64,000 nucleotides of DNA, taken from NCBI GenBank assembly GCA_934167095.1, contig CAKPKE010000001.1, forward strand, positions 95,611 through 159,610, written 5' to 3'. The notes under the pieces were generated by a model. The model searched no databases. It was not told the origin of the DNA and was given only the letters and a program-made list of their open reading frames with translations. Source of the DNA: an uncultured Clostridia bacterium (lineage in GTDB: Bacteria > Bacillota > Clostridia > TANB77 > CAG-508). Within the stretch, counting starts at the first letter, position 1. Each line of letters begins with the position of its first letter. A program made the position numbers and the translations under genes. This document shows, piece after piece, positions 52,226-62,611 of this stretch.

Positions 52226-55200
52226 CTAGCCTTTTAAGCTAATTGATAATAGTTTACTTATTCCCTTTTCTTCCATTGTGACACCATAAACAGTATCTGC
52301 AATTTCCATAGTTCCTTTTCTATGTGTTATTACTAAGAACTGAGTTTCTTTACTAAACTTCTTCAAATAATTTGCATATCTTGCAACATTTACATCATCT
52401 AAAGCAGCCTCAATTTCATCTAGTATGCAGAAAGGTGCTGGATTTATTTTTAGTATTGCAAATAGTATTGCAATAGCAGTTAATGCTCTTTCCCCTCCTG
52501 AAAGAAGAGTCATGTTTTCTAGTTTCTTTCCTGGTGGTTGTGCCTTTATTTCAATTCCGCACTCTAGTAAGTTATTTTCATCTTCTAATATAAGTTCTGC
52601 TTTTCCACCACCAAATAACTCTGCAAATACTTCATTAAAGTTTTTGTTGATTTGCTTGAATCTTTCTTTAAATTGAGTTTGCATAGTTTGAGTCATTTCA
52701 GATATAACGCCTCTAATCTTTTTAATAGATTCTTCAATGTCATATCTTTGCTCATTCATAGAATCATATCGTTCTTGCATTTTTTTGTATTCTTCTATTG
52801 CATCAATATTGATTGGTCCTAATGCAGCCATTTGCTTTCTTAGGTCATTAGATGCCTTTTGTGCCTCTTGAACATTATCTGGCTTTTTATACTCTTCGCT
52901 GTTGTTAGGAGTAAGTTCATATTCCTCCCACAATTTATTAATTAGTTCTTCTGTGTCTTGCTCTAGTCTTTGCTTTTTACTTTCAACTTTCACAATTTGT
53001 TCTTTTAAGCCATTAATTACTTCATACTGTGCTTCAATTTGCTTTTCAAGTTCTGTTTGCTTTTCTTGTTTTTCAAGCTTTTCTTGTTTTGCATTTTCTA
53101 TTAGCTCAGAACTATTTGATACTTTTTGTTTTATTTCGTCAATTTTGTTTCCAAGTTCTATTATTAAATTTTCAAGCTCTGCAGTATTTTCTTTTACCTG
53201 CTCAATTTCATTTTTCTTATTTGCACTAGATTCTTCTGAATTTTTAATATCTTCATTGATTCTATTTAGCATTTCTTCCATAGAATTACTGCTTTCGTCA
53301 AATGAATTTACAGATATTTTTAAATCCATTATATCAGTATTTAAGTTATCTATGTATGTTTGATCTTCTTTGTTTTCGCTTGCAAATGCTGTTATTTCCT
53401 CACTTAAAGATTTCATTTCATCTTCTAATTTAGAAATTTCGGCTTGAAGTTCTTCTTTTTGCTTTAACACATTTTCTCTTTCAGATTTATTTTGTTCAAT
53501 TTTTTCCTTTAGAGAAGCCATCTTCTTTTCGTTTTTGCTTACTTCTTCTTGTTTTATATCAGCTTCTTGCTTTTTAGTTGCATAGCTTACTTCTATTTCT
53601 TGTAGCTCTTTTGCCATCTTAGCAGAATCTTCAATTATTTGTGCAGACTCTGAAGAATATTCCTCTTGTTCTGCTTTTATTTTCTTTATCTTTTCTTCTA
53701 AGCCTTTTAATTCTTCTTTTAGTTCTTCTATTTCTCTACTTCTACCTAAAATGTTTACTGTTTTAGTTTGAACAGAACCTCCTGAAATTGCTCCTGATGG
53801 ATTTATTAAATCACCTTTTAAAGTTACAATTCTAAATGAATATGAGTTTTGTTTAGCTAAGCTGATTGCTGTATCCATGTCTTTTACAACAACAGTTCTT
53901 CCAAGTAGATTTAGCATTATTCCTTCATATTTTTTATTGTATTTTACTAAGTCTGAAGCAATTCCAACAACTCCATCTATGTCATTTTTAATAAGTCTAT
54001 CTATTTTTTTGCCTTTAACAGATGAAATTGGTAGAAAGCTTGCTCTTCCTAAATTATTTTTTCTTAAATATTCAATAAGTTTTTTAGCATCATTTTCATT
54101 TTCTGTTACTATGTTTTGCATACTTGATGCAAGGCACATTTCGATTGCTGTTTCATACTCTTTTTTTACAGAAATAAGATTTGCAAGAACGCCCTCAACA
54201 CCATTTTTTAAGTTTTCGTCTTTTTCGCATGCAGTTAAAAGAGCTTTTACGCTTTTTGCATATCCTTCTTTTTCTTTTTCAGTTTCTTGTAAGAATTTGC
54301 ATCTTGCTTCTTTCATTCTATATTCTTGTTGCAAATGGTTTAATTCATCATCATATTTTTTAATTTGCATGATTACTTCATCTTTTTTACCATTTACTTT
54401 TTCTATTTCTTGAGCCTTTTGATTTTTTTGGTTTTCAATTTTTGCAACTTCTTTCATTAGTTCTTGATTTTTCATTCTTCCAGAATCCAAATCAGAAATT
54501 ACACTGTCTAGTTCATTTTTAATATTTACTTTTTCTTTATCTAATGCTTGAATATTTGCTTCACAAGAACTTATTTGTGACATTTTTTCATATTTTAAGT
54601 CAGTATCTGATTCTTGTTTTTTCTTTTTTTCTTCTATTTCAAGTTCTTTACTAGATAATTTTTTAGTAATTTTTTCAAGCTCTTCTTCTTTTTCTTCAAG
54701 TTCATTTGCAAATTTTTCTCTATTTTGTGCTAGATTATCCTTTTTAGAAGTTCTATTTTCTTTTTCTTCCTCTAGATTTGATATTTTCGCCGTTAAATCA
54801 GAAATTTCATTTTCTAATCTTTCAACATTAGCTTTGTTGTTCACAATTTTTTCATTAGATACACTAATTTGAGAATTTAGTTGTTCAATTTGATTTTTGC
54901 TTTCAAATCCTAAATTCTGCATATCTTCTATTTCTTGACTTAGTTTTTCTAAACTTAGTTTCAATTCTTCTTTTTTAGCTTGATTTTCCTCTTGCTTTTT
55001 ATTTTCATCTGCATTTTGGTCATTTAGAATTTTTAAATCATCTGTTATTTGTACTAACTTTTCTTTATATGAATTTATGTTATACACAAATAATCCAACT
55101 TCAATTTCTTTTAGCTCATCTCTTAAGCTTAAATACCTTTTTGCTTTTTCAGATTGAAGCTTTAATGGATCTAATTGGCCTTCTATTTCAGATAAAATAT

Positions 55201-55777
55201 CATTAATTCTAAGTAGATTTAATTTTGTTTGCTCTAGCTTTTTTTCAGAATCTTGCTTTCTTGTTCTATATTTTACAATTCCAGCAGCTTCTTCAAATAT
55301 ATGTCGTCTATCTTCAGATTTGTTGCTTAATATTTCATCAATTTTTCCTTGTCCTATTATAGAATATCCATCTCTTCCTATTCCTGTATCCATGAATAGT
55401 TCTAAAATATCCTTAAGTCTGCATGGAACTTTGTTGATAAAATACCCAGTTTCTCCACTTCTATAAAGTTTTCTTGTAACTGTTACTTCATTATATTCAA
55501 TTGGCAATTTTCCATCTGTATTATCTATTATAATAGATGCTTCTGCAAAGCCAAGAGATTTTCTGTTTTCTGTTCCTGCAAATATTACATCTTCAGATTT
55601 TCCACCTCTTAGTTGTTTCATGCTTTGCTCGCCCAAAACCCAGCGAATAGCATCTGATATATTACTTTTTCCTGAACCGTTTGGCCCAATTACACCTGTT
55701 ACACCTTGTCTAAATTCTAATACTGTTTTATCAGCAAAAGATTTAAATCCCTGTAATTCTAATCTTTTTAAGTACAT
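52226..55777 (-). CDS. smc: Chromosome segregation ATPase Smc
   Basis: 1183 residues, the usual length. Walker A 'GVIGPNGSGKSNISDAIRW' near residue 30, long coiled coils (170-500 and 670-1010), a hinge (about 510-650, 'GVEGVLANLISVKKEYETAI'), ABC signature 'LLSGGERALTAIAILFAI' near 1085 and Walker B 'PFCILDEIEAALDDVNV'. It acts with ScpAB (scpB is at 1813). GGAGAAAC precedes the ATG. Confidence 0.97.
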   Translation of the reverse strand: MYLKRLELQGFKSFADKTVLEFRQGVTGVIGPNGSGKSNISDAIRWVLGEQSMKQLRGGKSEDVIFAGTENRKSLGFAEASIIIDNTDGKLPIEYNEVTVTRKLYRSGETGYFINKVPCRLKDILELFMDTGIGRDGYSIIGQGKIDEILSNKSEDRRHIFEEAAGIVKYRTRKQDSEKKLEQTKLNLLRINDILSEIEGQLDPLKLQSEKAKRYLSLRDELKEIEVGLFVYNINSYKEKLVQITDDLKILNDQNADENKKQEENQAKKEELKLSLEKLSQEIEDMQNLGFESKNQIEQLNSQISVSNEKIVNNKANVERLENEISDLTAKISNLEEEKENRTSKKDNLAQNREKFANELEEKEEELEKITKKLSSKELEIEEKKKKQESDTDLKYEKMSQISSCEANIQALDKEKVNIKNELDSVISDLDSGRMKNQELMKEVAKIENQKNQKAQEIEKVNGKKDEVIMQIKKYDDELNHLQQEYRMKEARCKFLQETEKEKEGYAKSVKALLTACEKDENLKNGVEGVLANLISVKKEYETAIEMCLASSMQNIVTENENDAKKLIEYLRKNNLGRASFLPISSVKGKKIDRLIKNDIDGVVGIASDLVKYNKKYEGIMLNLLGRTVVVKDMDTAISLAKQNSYSFRIVTLKGDLINPSGAISGGSVQTKTVNILGRSREIEELKEELKGLEEKIKKIKAEQEEYSSESAQIIEDSAKMAKELQEIEVSYATKKQEADIKQEEVSKNEKKMASLKEKIEQNKSERENVLKQKEELQAEISKLEDEMKSLSEEITAFASENKEDQTYIDNLNTDIMDLKISVNSFDESSNSMEEMLNRINEDIKNSEESSANKKNEIEQVKENTAELENLIIELGNKIDEIKQKVSNSSELIENAKQEKLEKQEKQTELEKQIEAQYEVINGLKEQIVKVESKKQRLEQDTEELINKLWEEYELTPNNSEEYKKPDNVQEAQKASNDLRKQMAALGPINIDAIEEYKKMQERYDSMNEQRYDIEESIKKIRGVISEMTQTMQTQFKERFKQINKNFNEVFAELFGGGKAELILEDENNLLECGIEIKAQPPGKKLENMTLLSGGERALTAIAILFAILKINPAPFCILDEIEAALDDVNVARYANYLKKFSKETQFLVITHRKGTMEIADTVYGVTMEEKGISKLLSISLKG

Positions 55778-55808
55778 GTTGTTTCTCCTCTTAAAAGCCT
55801 TTAGCGTT

Positions 55809-55838
55809 ATTATATACTACCAAGCACAAAAAAATCAA
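55809..55838 (-). promoter_or_regulatory. Putative promoter of smc
   Basis: TTGATT, 18 nt, TATAAT on the minus strand; the -35 lies within the upstream gene's terminator. Confidence 0.5.
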
Positions 55839-55858
55839 CCTTGCGGTTGATTTTTTAT
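55828..55858 (-). terminator. Terminator of the coiled-coil protein gene
   Basis: AAAAAATCAACC / GGTTGATTTTTT with a 4-nt loop. Confidence 0.9.
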
Positions 55859-55876
55859 AAGTTTTAGATTAGTCTC

Positions 55877-57784
55877 CTATATATCTCTTTCATCTTGGCT
55901 TGCTACTGCTTTATCTGTTTTTACTTGTCTTGGAGCATTTCCTTCTAGTTCTTGCTTAGAAATAACCTTATTTTGCATTAAGCTATTTTCAATAGCCTCT
56001 GCTTGTACTTTTGCTTTTTCTGCCTGTTGTTCTGCCATTTGCTTTTGAACCTCTTGTCTTTGTTTTTGAATTGAATTTAATTTTTCAGGGTCATTTTCGC
56101 CAAATACTTCTCCACCAACAGGTTGTGGTTCATCTTGAGAATCTCTTGTTTCAGTATGTTTTCCAGATCCTAAAGCTTTTACTTTTGAAGGTAATATTTT
56201 TGTAAAGAAGTCTTTTACTTTTTCAAATCTTGTTCTTGTATCAATATTATCTGCTACAGTAACATTTGGTAAATAGTTATCTCTAACTTTTCTCATATAT
56301 GAAGTTACTAATTTTTCAAGTGTCTTGAAACCGAATTTGCTAATGTATCCTTCTTCTGACTTTTCATATTTTATTGAGCATTCTGTAAGTCCTTCGCCAT
56401 CTTCTAATGCTTCTTTGTATTGTTCTTCTAATCTTGCTCTTACTTCATTTACAGCCTTTTCATTTTCAATTCCATTATTCTTCATATATTTATCTATTGC
56501 GTTATTAATGCCATGAACTAAATATGGATCTTCATGTTCTTCTAGTTCTATACCATATTTTTCTTTAAGTTGTTTTCTTAATTGCTTATCTTTTACTTTT
56601 CTTTCTTCAATATCAGTTAAGTCTACAGATATACTTTCATCTATTTCATAAGGATTTTCACCATTTTCATCATATCTTACATTTTTAAATACAACATCTA
56701 TTTTACCTGTTCTTACATCAAATTTAACTTCTTTTAATTCTAAGTTTTTAACAAATGCAGTATCTATAAATTCTAAAGCTTCTTTTAATGATCCAATTTT
56801 AGTTCTTGGTTGTTCTTGTTCTTCTTCAGCATAAGGATTTGGATAAACTTCTCCTCTTGCTTCATCGCTAGGAATATCAAATTCACCAGTTACTTCTATT
56901 GTATGAGCTTTATCTGGTTCTGTAATTGGCATTTCAGGTGCTATATCTTCATTATCTTTATTTATTTCTGCAACAACTTGATCTAATGGATTTGGTTCTT
57001 CTGCAACTGGATTTTCTAAATCTTGATCAGCTTTTGGTTCTGACTCTGGAGCAACTTGCTCTTCTGATTCTATTTGTTCAGTTTCAGTTTGTTCTTCTTG
57101 AGCAGGTTCTTCAGTAGCTTTTTCTGGTTCTTCCTCAGCCTTTTCCTTTTTAATTTCTACTCCAGAAATTGCAGCAAGTATATCTTCTGCTTTTGCATCT
57201 TTCACTGAAACTTTTCCTAAAAATTGACCTACTAACTCTATTTTTTTACCTAATTCAGCTTCTCTCTTTTTACCTTCATTTAGTTCAGCTAGTAATTTAT
57301 TATATTTTTCTTCAGCTGCTGTAACTTGTGATTGATCAAATGAAGCATTGTCATCTTCTCTTTGCATATCTCCTTGATGGAACATACTCATTAAACTTCT
57401 GTTATAAGCTTCTTGAGCTTTTTCTAGTTCAGCCTTTGCTTGAGCTACAAGTTCAGCTTGTGCTTCATTTGCTTTTTTAGTCTTATATTCTTCTTGTATT
57501 AAAGCACCACTCATATCTTTTAGTTCTCTGCCTATTCTTCTATTTTGTCCATCTATTTCTGCATCTAGTTGTTCTATTTCAGCTTTAGCTTTATCTTCAT
57601 ATTCTTTTTTTAAGCTTTCAAATTTTTCTCTTTGAGCTTCTTTTTCCAATATATTATCTGTTTGATAAGTTTTAAAATCTTCTTCAAGATTTTGTAAGTT
57701 ACTGTCTAATTCATTTTTTTTATTCTCTTTTTCCTCTTTAGTTTTACTTCTTAATTCAAGTAATTTTTCTACATTCTCTTCCAT
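55877..57784 (-). CDS. Large acidic coiled-coil protein, function unknown
   Basis: 635 residues with no signal peptide or membrane helix. N-terminal coiled coil (1-200), an acidic Glu/Pro-rich linker (215-320, 'EEEPEKATEEPAQEEQTE'), a folded central domain (335-520, 'VKFDVRTGKIDVVFKNVRYD', 'YLPNVTVADNIDTRTRFEKV') and a Gln-rich C-terminal helix. I do not recognise the family. It has its own promoter (TTGAAA, 17 nt, TATAAT with TG extension, 57829-57857) and terminator. Its place before smc does not establish a link. Confidence 0.65.
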   Translation of the reverse strand: MEENVEKLLELRSKTKEEKENKKNELDSNLQNLEEDFKTYQTDNILEKEAQREKFESLKKEYEDKAKAEIEQLDAEIDGQNRRIGRELKDMSGALIQEEYKTKKANEAQAELVAQAKAELEKAQEAYNRSLMSMFHQGDMQREDDNASFDQSQVTAAEEKYNKLLAELNEGKKREAELGKKIELVGQFLGKVSVKDAKAEDILAAISGVEIKKEKAEEEPEKATEEPAQEEQTETEQIESEEQVAPESEPKADQDLENPVAEEPNPLDQVVAEINKDNEDIAPEMPITEPDKAHTIEVTGEFDIPSDEARGEVYPNPYAEEEQEQPRTKIGSLKEALEFIDTAFVKNLELKEVKFDVRTGKIDVVFKNVRYDENGENPYEIDESISVDLTDIEERKVKDKQLRKQLKEKYGIELEEHEDPYLVHGINNAIDKYMKNNGIENEKAVNEVRARLEEQYKEALEDGEGLTECSIKYEKSEEGYISKFGFKTLEKLVTSYMRKVRDNYLPNVTVADNIDTRTRFEKVKDFFTKILPSKVKALGSGKHTETRDSQDEPQPVGGEVFGENDPEKLNSIQKQRQEVQKQMAEQQAEKAKVQAEAIENSLMQNKVISKQELEGNAPRQVKTDKAVASQDERDI

Positions 57785-57828
57785 AGAAAACCTCCATTTA
57801 TTTTCTAAAAAATATCATCATATGTTCT

Positions 57829-57857
57829 ATTATAGCACAAAAGACTATAAATTTCAA
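57829..57857 (-). promoter_or_regulatory. Extended -10 promoter of the coiled-coil gene
   Basis: TTGAAA, 17 nt, TATAAT preceded by TGC on the minus strand. Confidence 0.75.
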
Positions 57858-57961
57858 TATTTATGTATACTTTACTATATAATCAATCATATAATATCAT
57901 ATTTTAATATTTAATAGTTATTTTTTACAAAAATGTAATATTATTTTAATAATTGTAACAT

Positions 57962-59329
57962 TTATATCACAATCAAATTTTCTATTGCTCTATCAGCAAT
58001 TTTAGAATATCTTAGCTTTTTATCTGCTATTTTTTTGCCTCCAAGCTCTGGTAATATTCCAAAATTTGCATTCATTGGTTGGAATTTTTCATTAGGAGTC
58101 GACACATAATCAGCTAATGCCCCTATCATTGTATAATTTGAAAATATTAAGCTTTCTTTTCCTTCTAATTGTAATACTGCATTTATTCCTGCAACTAATC
58201 CTGATGATATTGATTCTACATATCCTTCAACACCAGTTATTTGTCCTGCAAAATAAATATTTTTTTGCTTTTTTAGGTTATATGTATTGTCCAATAATTT
58301 AGTTGAATTTATAAATGTGTTTCTATGCATTACACCGTATTTCATAAATTCTGCATTTTCAAGTCCTGGAATCATTGAAAACACTCGCTTTTGCTCACCA
58401 TATTTTAAGTTTGTTTGAAATCCTACTATATTATATATACTAGCTTCTTTATCATCTTGTCTTAATTGAACAACAGCATAAGGTCTGAATCCAGTTTTGG
58501 GGTCAGTAAATCCCATTGGTTTTAATGGACCGTATCTTAAAGTGTCTATTCCTCTTTTTGCCATTACCTCTACAGGCATACAGCCTTCAAAAATTTCTCT
58601 TTTTTCAAATTCATGTAATTCTACAACTTCTGCATTTACAAGCTCGTTCCAAAAACTTTCATATTCTTCTTTATTCATAGGCAAGTTTATATAACTTTTT
58701 TCTTCTGGTTGTTTGTAATTTTTTATCCATTCTTCTACATCTGCATCCTTTGGTCTTTCTTGGTCATATCTATTTCCATAAAAAGCGATATTAAAATTTA
58801 TACTATCTTTTGAAACGATTGGAGCTGCTGCATCATAAAAATGCATATCATCTTCGCCTGTTAACTCTAAAATTTCTTTTGAAAGTTTGTTAGAAGTAAG
58901 TGGACCTGTTGCAATAATTACTATATGATTTTTTATAAGTTCCTTTAGACTTAATTTATCTCCAATTTCCTCTCTGTGGATTACCACATTTTCCATTTTT
59001 TCTAGATAGTTAGTTACTTTTTTAGAAAATTCTTCTCTATCTACAGCTAGTGCTTGTCCTGCCGGAACTGATGTTTCATCAGCAATTTTAATAAGAAGAG
59101 CATCTAATTTTCTTAGTTCTTCTTTTAACAAGCCACATGCATTTGTATGTAAATTTGACTTGAATGAATTACTGCAAACAATTTCAGCTAAGTTTTGGCT
59201 AGAATGTGCTGGAGAATAACAATTTGGTTTCATTTCATATAAATGAACTTTTATTCCTCTTTTTGCAATTTGGTATGTAGCTTCACTTCCAGCTAGCCCT
59301 CCACCTATTACAATTATTTCTTTTTCCAT
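57962..59329 (-). CDS. trmFO: Folate/FAD-dependent tRNA (U54) methyltransferase
   Basis: 455 residues. Makes ribothymidine at position 54 of tRNA using methylenetetrahydrofolate. FAD-binding 'IIVIGGGLAGSEATYQIAKR' start, 'AHSSQNLAEIVCSNSFKSN' with the conserved Cys, and 'YFAGQITGVEGYVESISSG' near 370 are all diagnostic. Normal length. A near-perfect palindrome lies 20 nt upstream of the ATG. Confidence 0.95.
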   Translation of the reverse strand: MEKEIIVIGGGLAGSEATYQIAKRGIKVHLYEMKPNCYSPAHSSQNLAEIVCSNSFKSNLHTNACGLLKEELRKLDALLIKIADETSVPAGQALAVDREEFSKKVTNYLEKMENVVIHREEIGDKLSLKELIKNHIVIIATGPLTSNKLSKEILELTGEDDMHFYDAAAPIVSKDSINFNIAFYGNRYDQERPKDADVEEWIKNYKQPEEKSYINLPMNKEEYESFWNELVNAEVVELHEFEKREIFEGCMPVEVMAKRGIDTLRYGPLKPMGFTDPKTGFRPYAVVQLRQDDKEASIYNIVGFQTNLKYGEQKRVFSMIPGLENAEFMKYGVMHRNTFINSTKLLDNTYNLKKQKNIYFAGQITGVEGYVESISSGLVAGINAVLQLEGKESLIFSNYTMIGALADYVSTPNEKFQPMNANFGILPELGGKKIADKKLRYSKIADRAIENLIVI

Positions 59330-59348
59330 ATTTATAATTTTTTCGTAT

Positions 59349-59370
59349 AATCAATTATCTATAATTGATT
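59349..59370. repeat. Perfect palindrome in the trmFO leader
   Basis: AATCAATTAT-CT-ATAATTGATT, 10 pairs with a 2-nt centre, upstream of the trmFO ribosome site. It may be an operator or an RNA hairpin. Confidence 0.6.
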
Positions 59371-59418
59371 AATTCCTTCCTATAAATTAGTTAAAAAATA
59401 ATTAAATTCTGGTTTAAA

Positions 59419-59446
59419 ATTTGATTGCTTATGCAGTCAAACTTTA
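59419..59446 (-). terminator. Putative terminator of the SNF2 helicase gene
   Basis: TTTGACTGC-ATAA-GCAATCAAA hairpin (one wobble) followed by TTTTAAA on the minus strand. Confidence 0.55.
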
Positions 59447-59488
59447 AATATTATAAATCCAAAATTATAATTATTTTTTACTTTAGTT

Positions 59489-62467
59489 TTATTCAAATAA
59501 ACTTAAAATTTCTTCCTTAGATAGCTTACTTATAAATGTTTGATTTCCAGAAAGTACATTATCAATTAATTTTTCTTTGCGCTTTTGCAAATCATAAATT
59601 TTTTCTTCAATAGAATTTTTAGTAATTAATTTGTATACTTGTACATTTTTCTTTTGACCTATTCTGTAAGTTCTATCTGTTGCTTGATTTTCTGATGAAA
59701 TATTCCACCAAGGGTCATAGTGAATTACCATATCTGCACCTGTTAAATTTAATCCTGTTCCACCAGTTTTTAGTGAGATTAGGAATATTTTTTTATCAGG
59801 ATTATTGTTAAATTCATCTACTAAGTTCATTCTTTCAGACACCTTAGTTTGACCTGTTAGCTTCATATATTCAATGTTTTCTTTTTTAAGTTCTTCTTCT
59901 AATATATCAAACATTGTTGTATATCCTGAAAATAGCAATATTTTATGGTTTGATGCTATTGCATCTTTTATTATTTCAATACATTGACTTAGCTTTCCAC
60001 TTCCACCTTCATAGTTGTCTAAAAATAGACTTGGATGACAGCAGATTTGTCTTAATCTTGTTAACAATGCAAGTATTTTTATACCACTTTTTTCAACGCC
60101 ATTTTCTTTTATTTCATTTATCGCATTTTGCTTAGCTTTAGCCAAATATGCAAGATAAATTTGGTCTTGTTCTTCTGTCATTTCACTATTTAAAACAGTA
60201 ATTACTTTGTCTGGAAGCTCTGTTAAAACTTCGCCTTTAATTCTTCTTAATACAAATGGTTCAATTAGCTTTCTTAATTTTTTCATAGCTAGTTCATCAT
60301 TTTCTCTAACTATTGGTGTTTCATAAAGCTCTTTAAATTTTCTGTAGCTAAACAAATATCCTGGCATAATAAAATCAAATATTGACCATAATTCTGAAAG
60401 TGAATTTTCTATTGGTGTACCAGTTAGAGCAAACCTTGTTTCTGCTTTTATTTCTTTTATTGCCTTTGCGTTTTGTGTATTATTATTTTTTATGTATTGA
60501 GCTTCATCTGCAATTATATATTTAAATTCATAATCTTGCTCTTCATATATTTCAATATCTCTTTTTAGCAATTCATAAGAAGTAATTATTACATTGTAAT
60601 TATTTATACTTTCTATTTGATTTTTTCTTTCAGCAAATGTTCCATGAATTACTAAAGAATTTATTCCTACTGTAAACTTTTCAATTTCGTTTTGCCAGTT
60701 TAAGCATAGTGAACTTGGGCAAACTACCATTATAGGCTTTTTGCCACCGTTTTCTAAATATTTAGAAACTACACTTAAAATTTGAACTGTTTTTCCAAGC
60801 CCCATATCATCTGCCAAAATCCCACCAAGTCCATAATTATCAAGTGTTATAAGCCAATTTGCGCCAGTCTTTTGGTACTCTCTTAACTCTGCTTTTAATA
60901 TTTGAGGCTTTTTAAATTCATCTACTTCTTTTTCATTAATGCTTTCTACTAAATTTTTGTAGTTAGCATCTTTATTGGCTTTTACAGCAGGGTTATTTTC
61001 TAAAATTTTGTCTAAATAAAGTGATCTATACATAGGAAGCTTGATACTTCCATTTTTAATTTTGCTATAGTCTATATCAATGTCTTCAGTTATACTATTT
61101 ATGAAATTTAAAGATTCATTATTTTCTAAATTAATAAAACTTCCATCTTTTAGTCTATGATACTTTTTCTTAAGCTTATATTGTTGCATTATTTCTTGTA
61201 ATTCTTCCACATCAAAATATAAGTTAGAAAAATTAATATCTAATAAATTATTATCAATTCTAACTCCTATATTTATTGGAGTTGACTGTTTTATTTCTTT
61301 TGCTTTAAATGTGTCTGTTGCAAGAATTTCAAAGTTTTCCATATATTCTTGTATGTCTTCTGATAAAAACTTATAAATTTTGTCTTCATCGGCTAAGACT
61401 AAAATATGATTTTTGTTATCAAGCATAAATCCACTTTTTACTAACATATCAATCAATTTGCTCTCTTTTAGCCAGTTTCTTGACACATTATTTTTTCCGT
61501 CCTCTTTTAATGGATTTATTACAACATCTTCATAAACAAATTCAACAGATGCTACAACATAATTTTTAGCATCATAATCTAGATATAGCTTTGCATATAA
61601 TTCTGCTGGTATGAATTTTTTAATTTTTTCATAATCATTTTCTGCAATTACTAATTTTTTCTTTATGTTTGGTTCTACTATTGAGAAAAAGTCTGTTAAT
61701 TTATCTTTTGGAATTATTATTTCATTTGTAAAATTTAATTTTAAAATATCTATTAATTTTAGTACTGTATTTTTGAATCTTTCACTACATCTATATAAAA
61801 CGCCTTCAAGTAATAAATATGTATATTTTCTACCTTCATAAGTTTTATAGCTGTAAATATCAATGTTTGGTACTATTTTATATTCATTGTCATTTATCTT
61901 TTTGAAATTAAATTCAATTTTAGGTTCTTTGTCCTCAAATAAAACATTTAATTTATCTAGCATGTCTTCAAATGCAACAGTTTTATTAACTAAAGCTTCA
62001 AATAGTTCATCTAAGCCTGAATTAGATAAAATTATGCTATCTTCACCAAGTCGTTTTGTATAATAGTTATATCCAGTTGAAGCTTCATTTGCATATTTTA
62101 TTATTTCAGAATATTTTAATACAAAGTCTAGAAGCTTTCTATCTTCACTTGCAAATTGCTCTTTTTCATGAACAAATTCTAGCTTAGAACCATATTTAAA
62201 TTTTTCTTTATTCATAAATCTATCATAAAATTCTGGCAATGACTTTATTTTATACATTTGCTTATCACCAATTTTTATTTCTAGCTTTAATGAATTAATA
62301 TACCTATTATAAATTACTTTAGGTTCTATATGAATTCTGCCTTCTAACATTTTAGAGACATCTGAATTTTTGCCTTTTTCATTATTTATATTATAAAATT
62401 CCTTAAGGACTTGTTTTAATACACTATAATTTTCTAAATTGTTTTCGTTTCCCATTTCCCATTCCAC
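59489..62467 (-). CDS. SNF2/Rad54-like helicase
   Basis: 992 residues. The N-terminal 500 residues match the bacterial SNF2-associated region. The ATPase motor then shows motif I 'GGILADDMGLGKTVQILSV', motif II 'YIIADEAQYIKNN', motif III 'ALTGTPIENSLSELWSIFD', and helicase C motifs 'ILLFSGYTTMFDILEEEL' and 'INPWWNISSENQATDRTYRI'-like sequence (here 'YDPWWNISSENQATDRTYRI'). It translocates on duplex DNA, probably remodelling nucleoprotein; RapA-like roles are possible. The start is a GTG at 62467, with a possible ATG at 62455. Confidence 0.9.
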   Translation of the reverse strand: MEWEMGNENNLENYSVLKQVLKEFYNINNEKGKNSDVSKMLEGRIHIEPKVIYNRYINSLKLEIKIGDKQMYKIKSLPEFYDRFMNKEKFKYGSKLEFVHEKEQFASEDRKLLDFVLKYSEIIKYANEASTGYNYYTKRLGEDSIILSNSGLDELFEALVNKTVAFEDMLDKLNVLFEDKEPKIEFNFKKINDNEYKIVPNIDIYSYKTYEGRKYTYLLLEGVLYRCSERFKNTVLKLIDILKLNFTNEIIIPKDKLTDFFSIVEPNIKKKLVIAENDYEKIKKFIPAELYAKLYLDYDAKNYVVASVEFVYEDVVINPLKEDGKNNVSRNWLKESKLIDMLVKSGFMLDNKNHILVLADEDKIYKFLSEDIQEYMENFEILATDTFKAKEIKQSTPINIGVRIDNNLLDINFSNLYFDVEELQEIMQQYKLKKKYHRLKDGSFINLENNESLNFINSITEDIDIDYSKIKNGSIKLPMYRSLYLDKILENNPAVKANKDANYKNLVESINEKEVDEFKKPQILKAELREYQKTGANWLITLDNYGLGGILADDMGLGKTVQILSVVSKYLENGGKKPIMVVCPSSLCLNWQNEIEKFTVGINSLVIHGTFAERKNQIESINNYNVIITSYELLKRDIEIYEEQDYEFKYIIADEAQYIKNNNTQNAKAIKEIKAETRFALTGTPIENSLSELWSIFDFIMPGYLFSYRKFKELYETPIVRENDELAMKKLRKLIEPFVLRRIKGEVLTELPDKVITVLNSEMTEEQDQIYLAYLAKAKQNAINEIKENGVEKSGIKILALLTRLRQICCHPSLFLDNYEGGSGKLSQCIEIIKDAIASNHKILLFSGYTTMFDILEEELKKENIEYMKLTGQTKVSERMNLVDEFNNNPDKKIFLISLKTGGTGLNLTGADMVIHYDPWWNISSENQATDRTYRIGQKKNVQVYKLITKNSIEEKIYDLQKRKEKLIDNVLSGNQTFISKLSKEEILSLFE

Positions 62468-62552
62468 ACTTTATTAGTTTACTAGCTTATTATTATATAT
62501 CAGATTTTGAAAGTTTACAACCATAAAGCAAAAAATAATTAATCTTATAGGA

Positions 62553-62589
62553 CAAAAATGCAATACTAAATTAAGCATTGCATTTTTGT
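62553..62589 (-). terminator. Terminator of Rpn copy 3
   Basis: AAAAATGCAAT / ATTGCATTTTT-like hairpin. Its sequence differs from those after copies 1 and 2. Confidence 0.75.
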
Positions 62590-62611
62590 TTATTATACCT
62601 TTTGTTTTATT

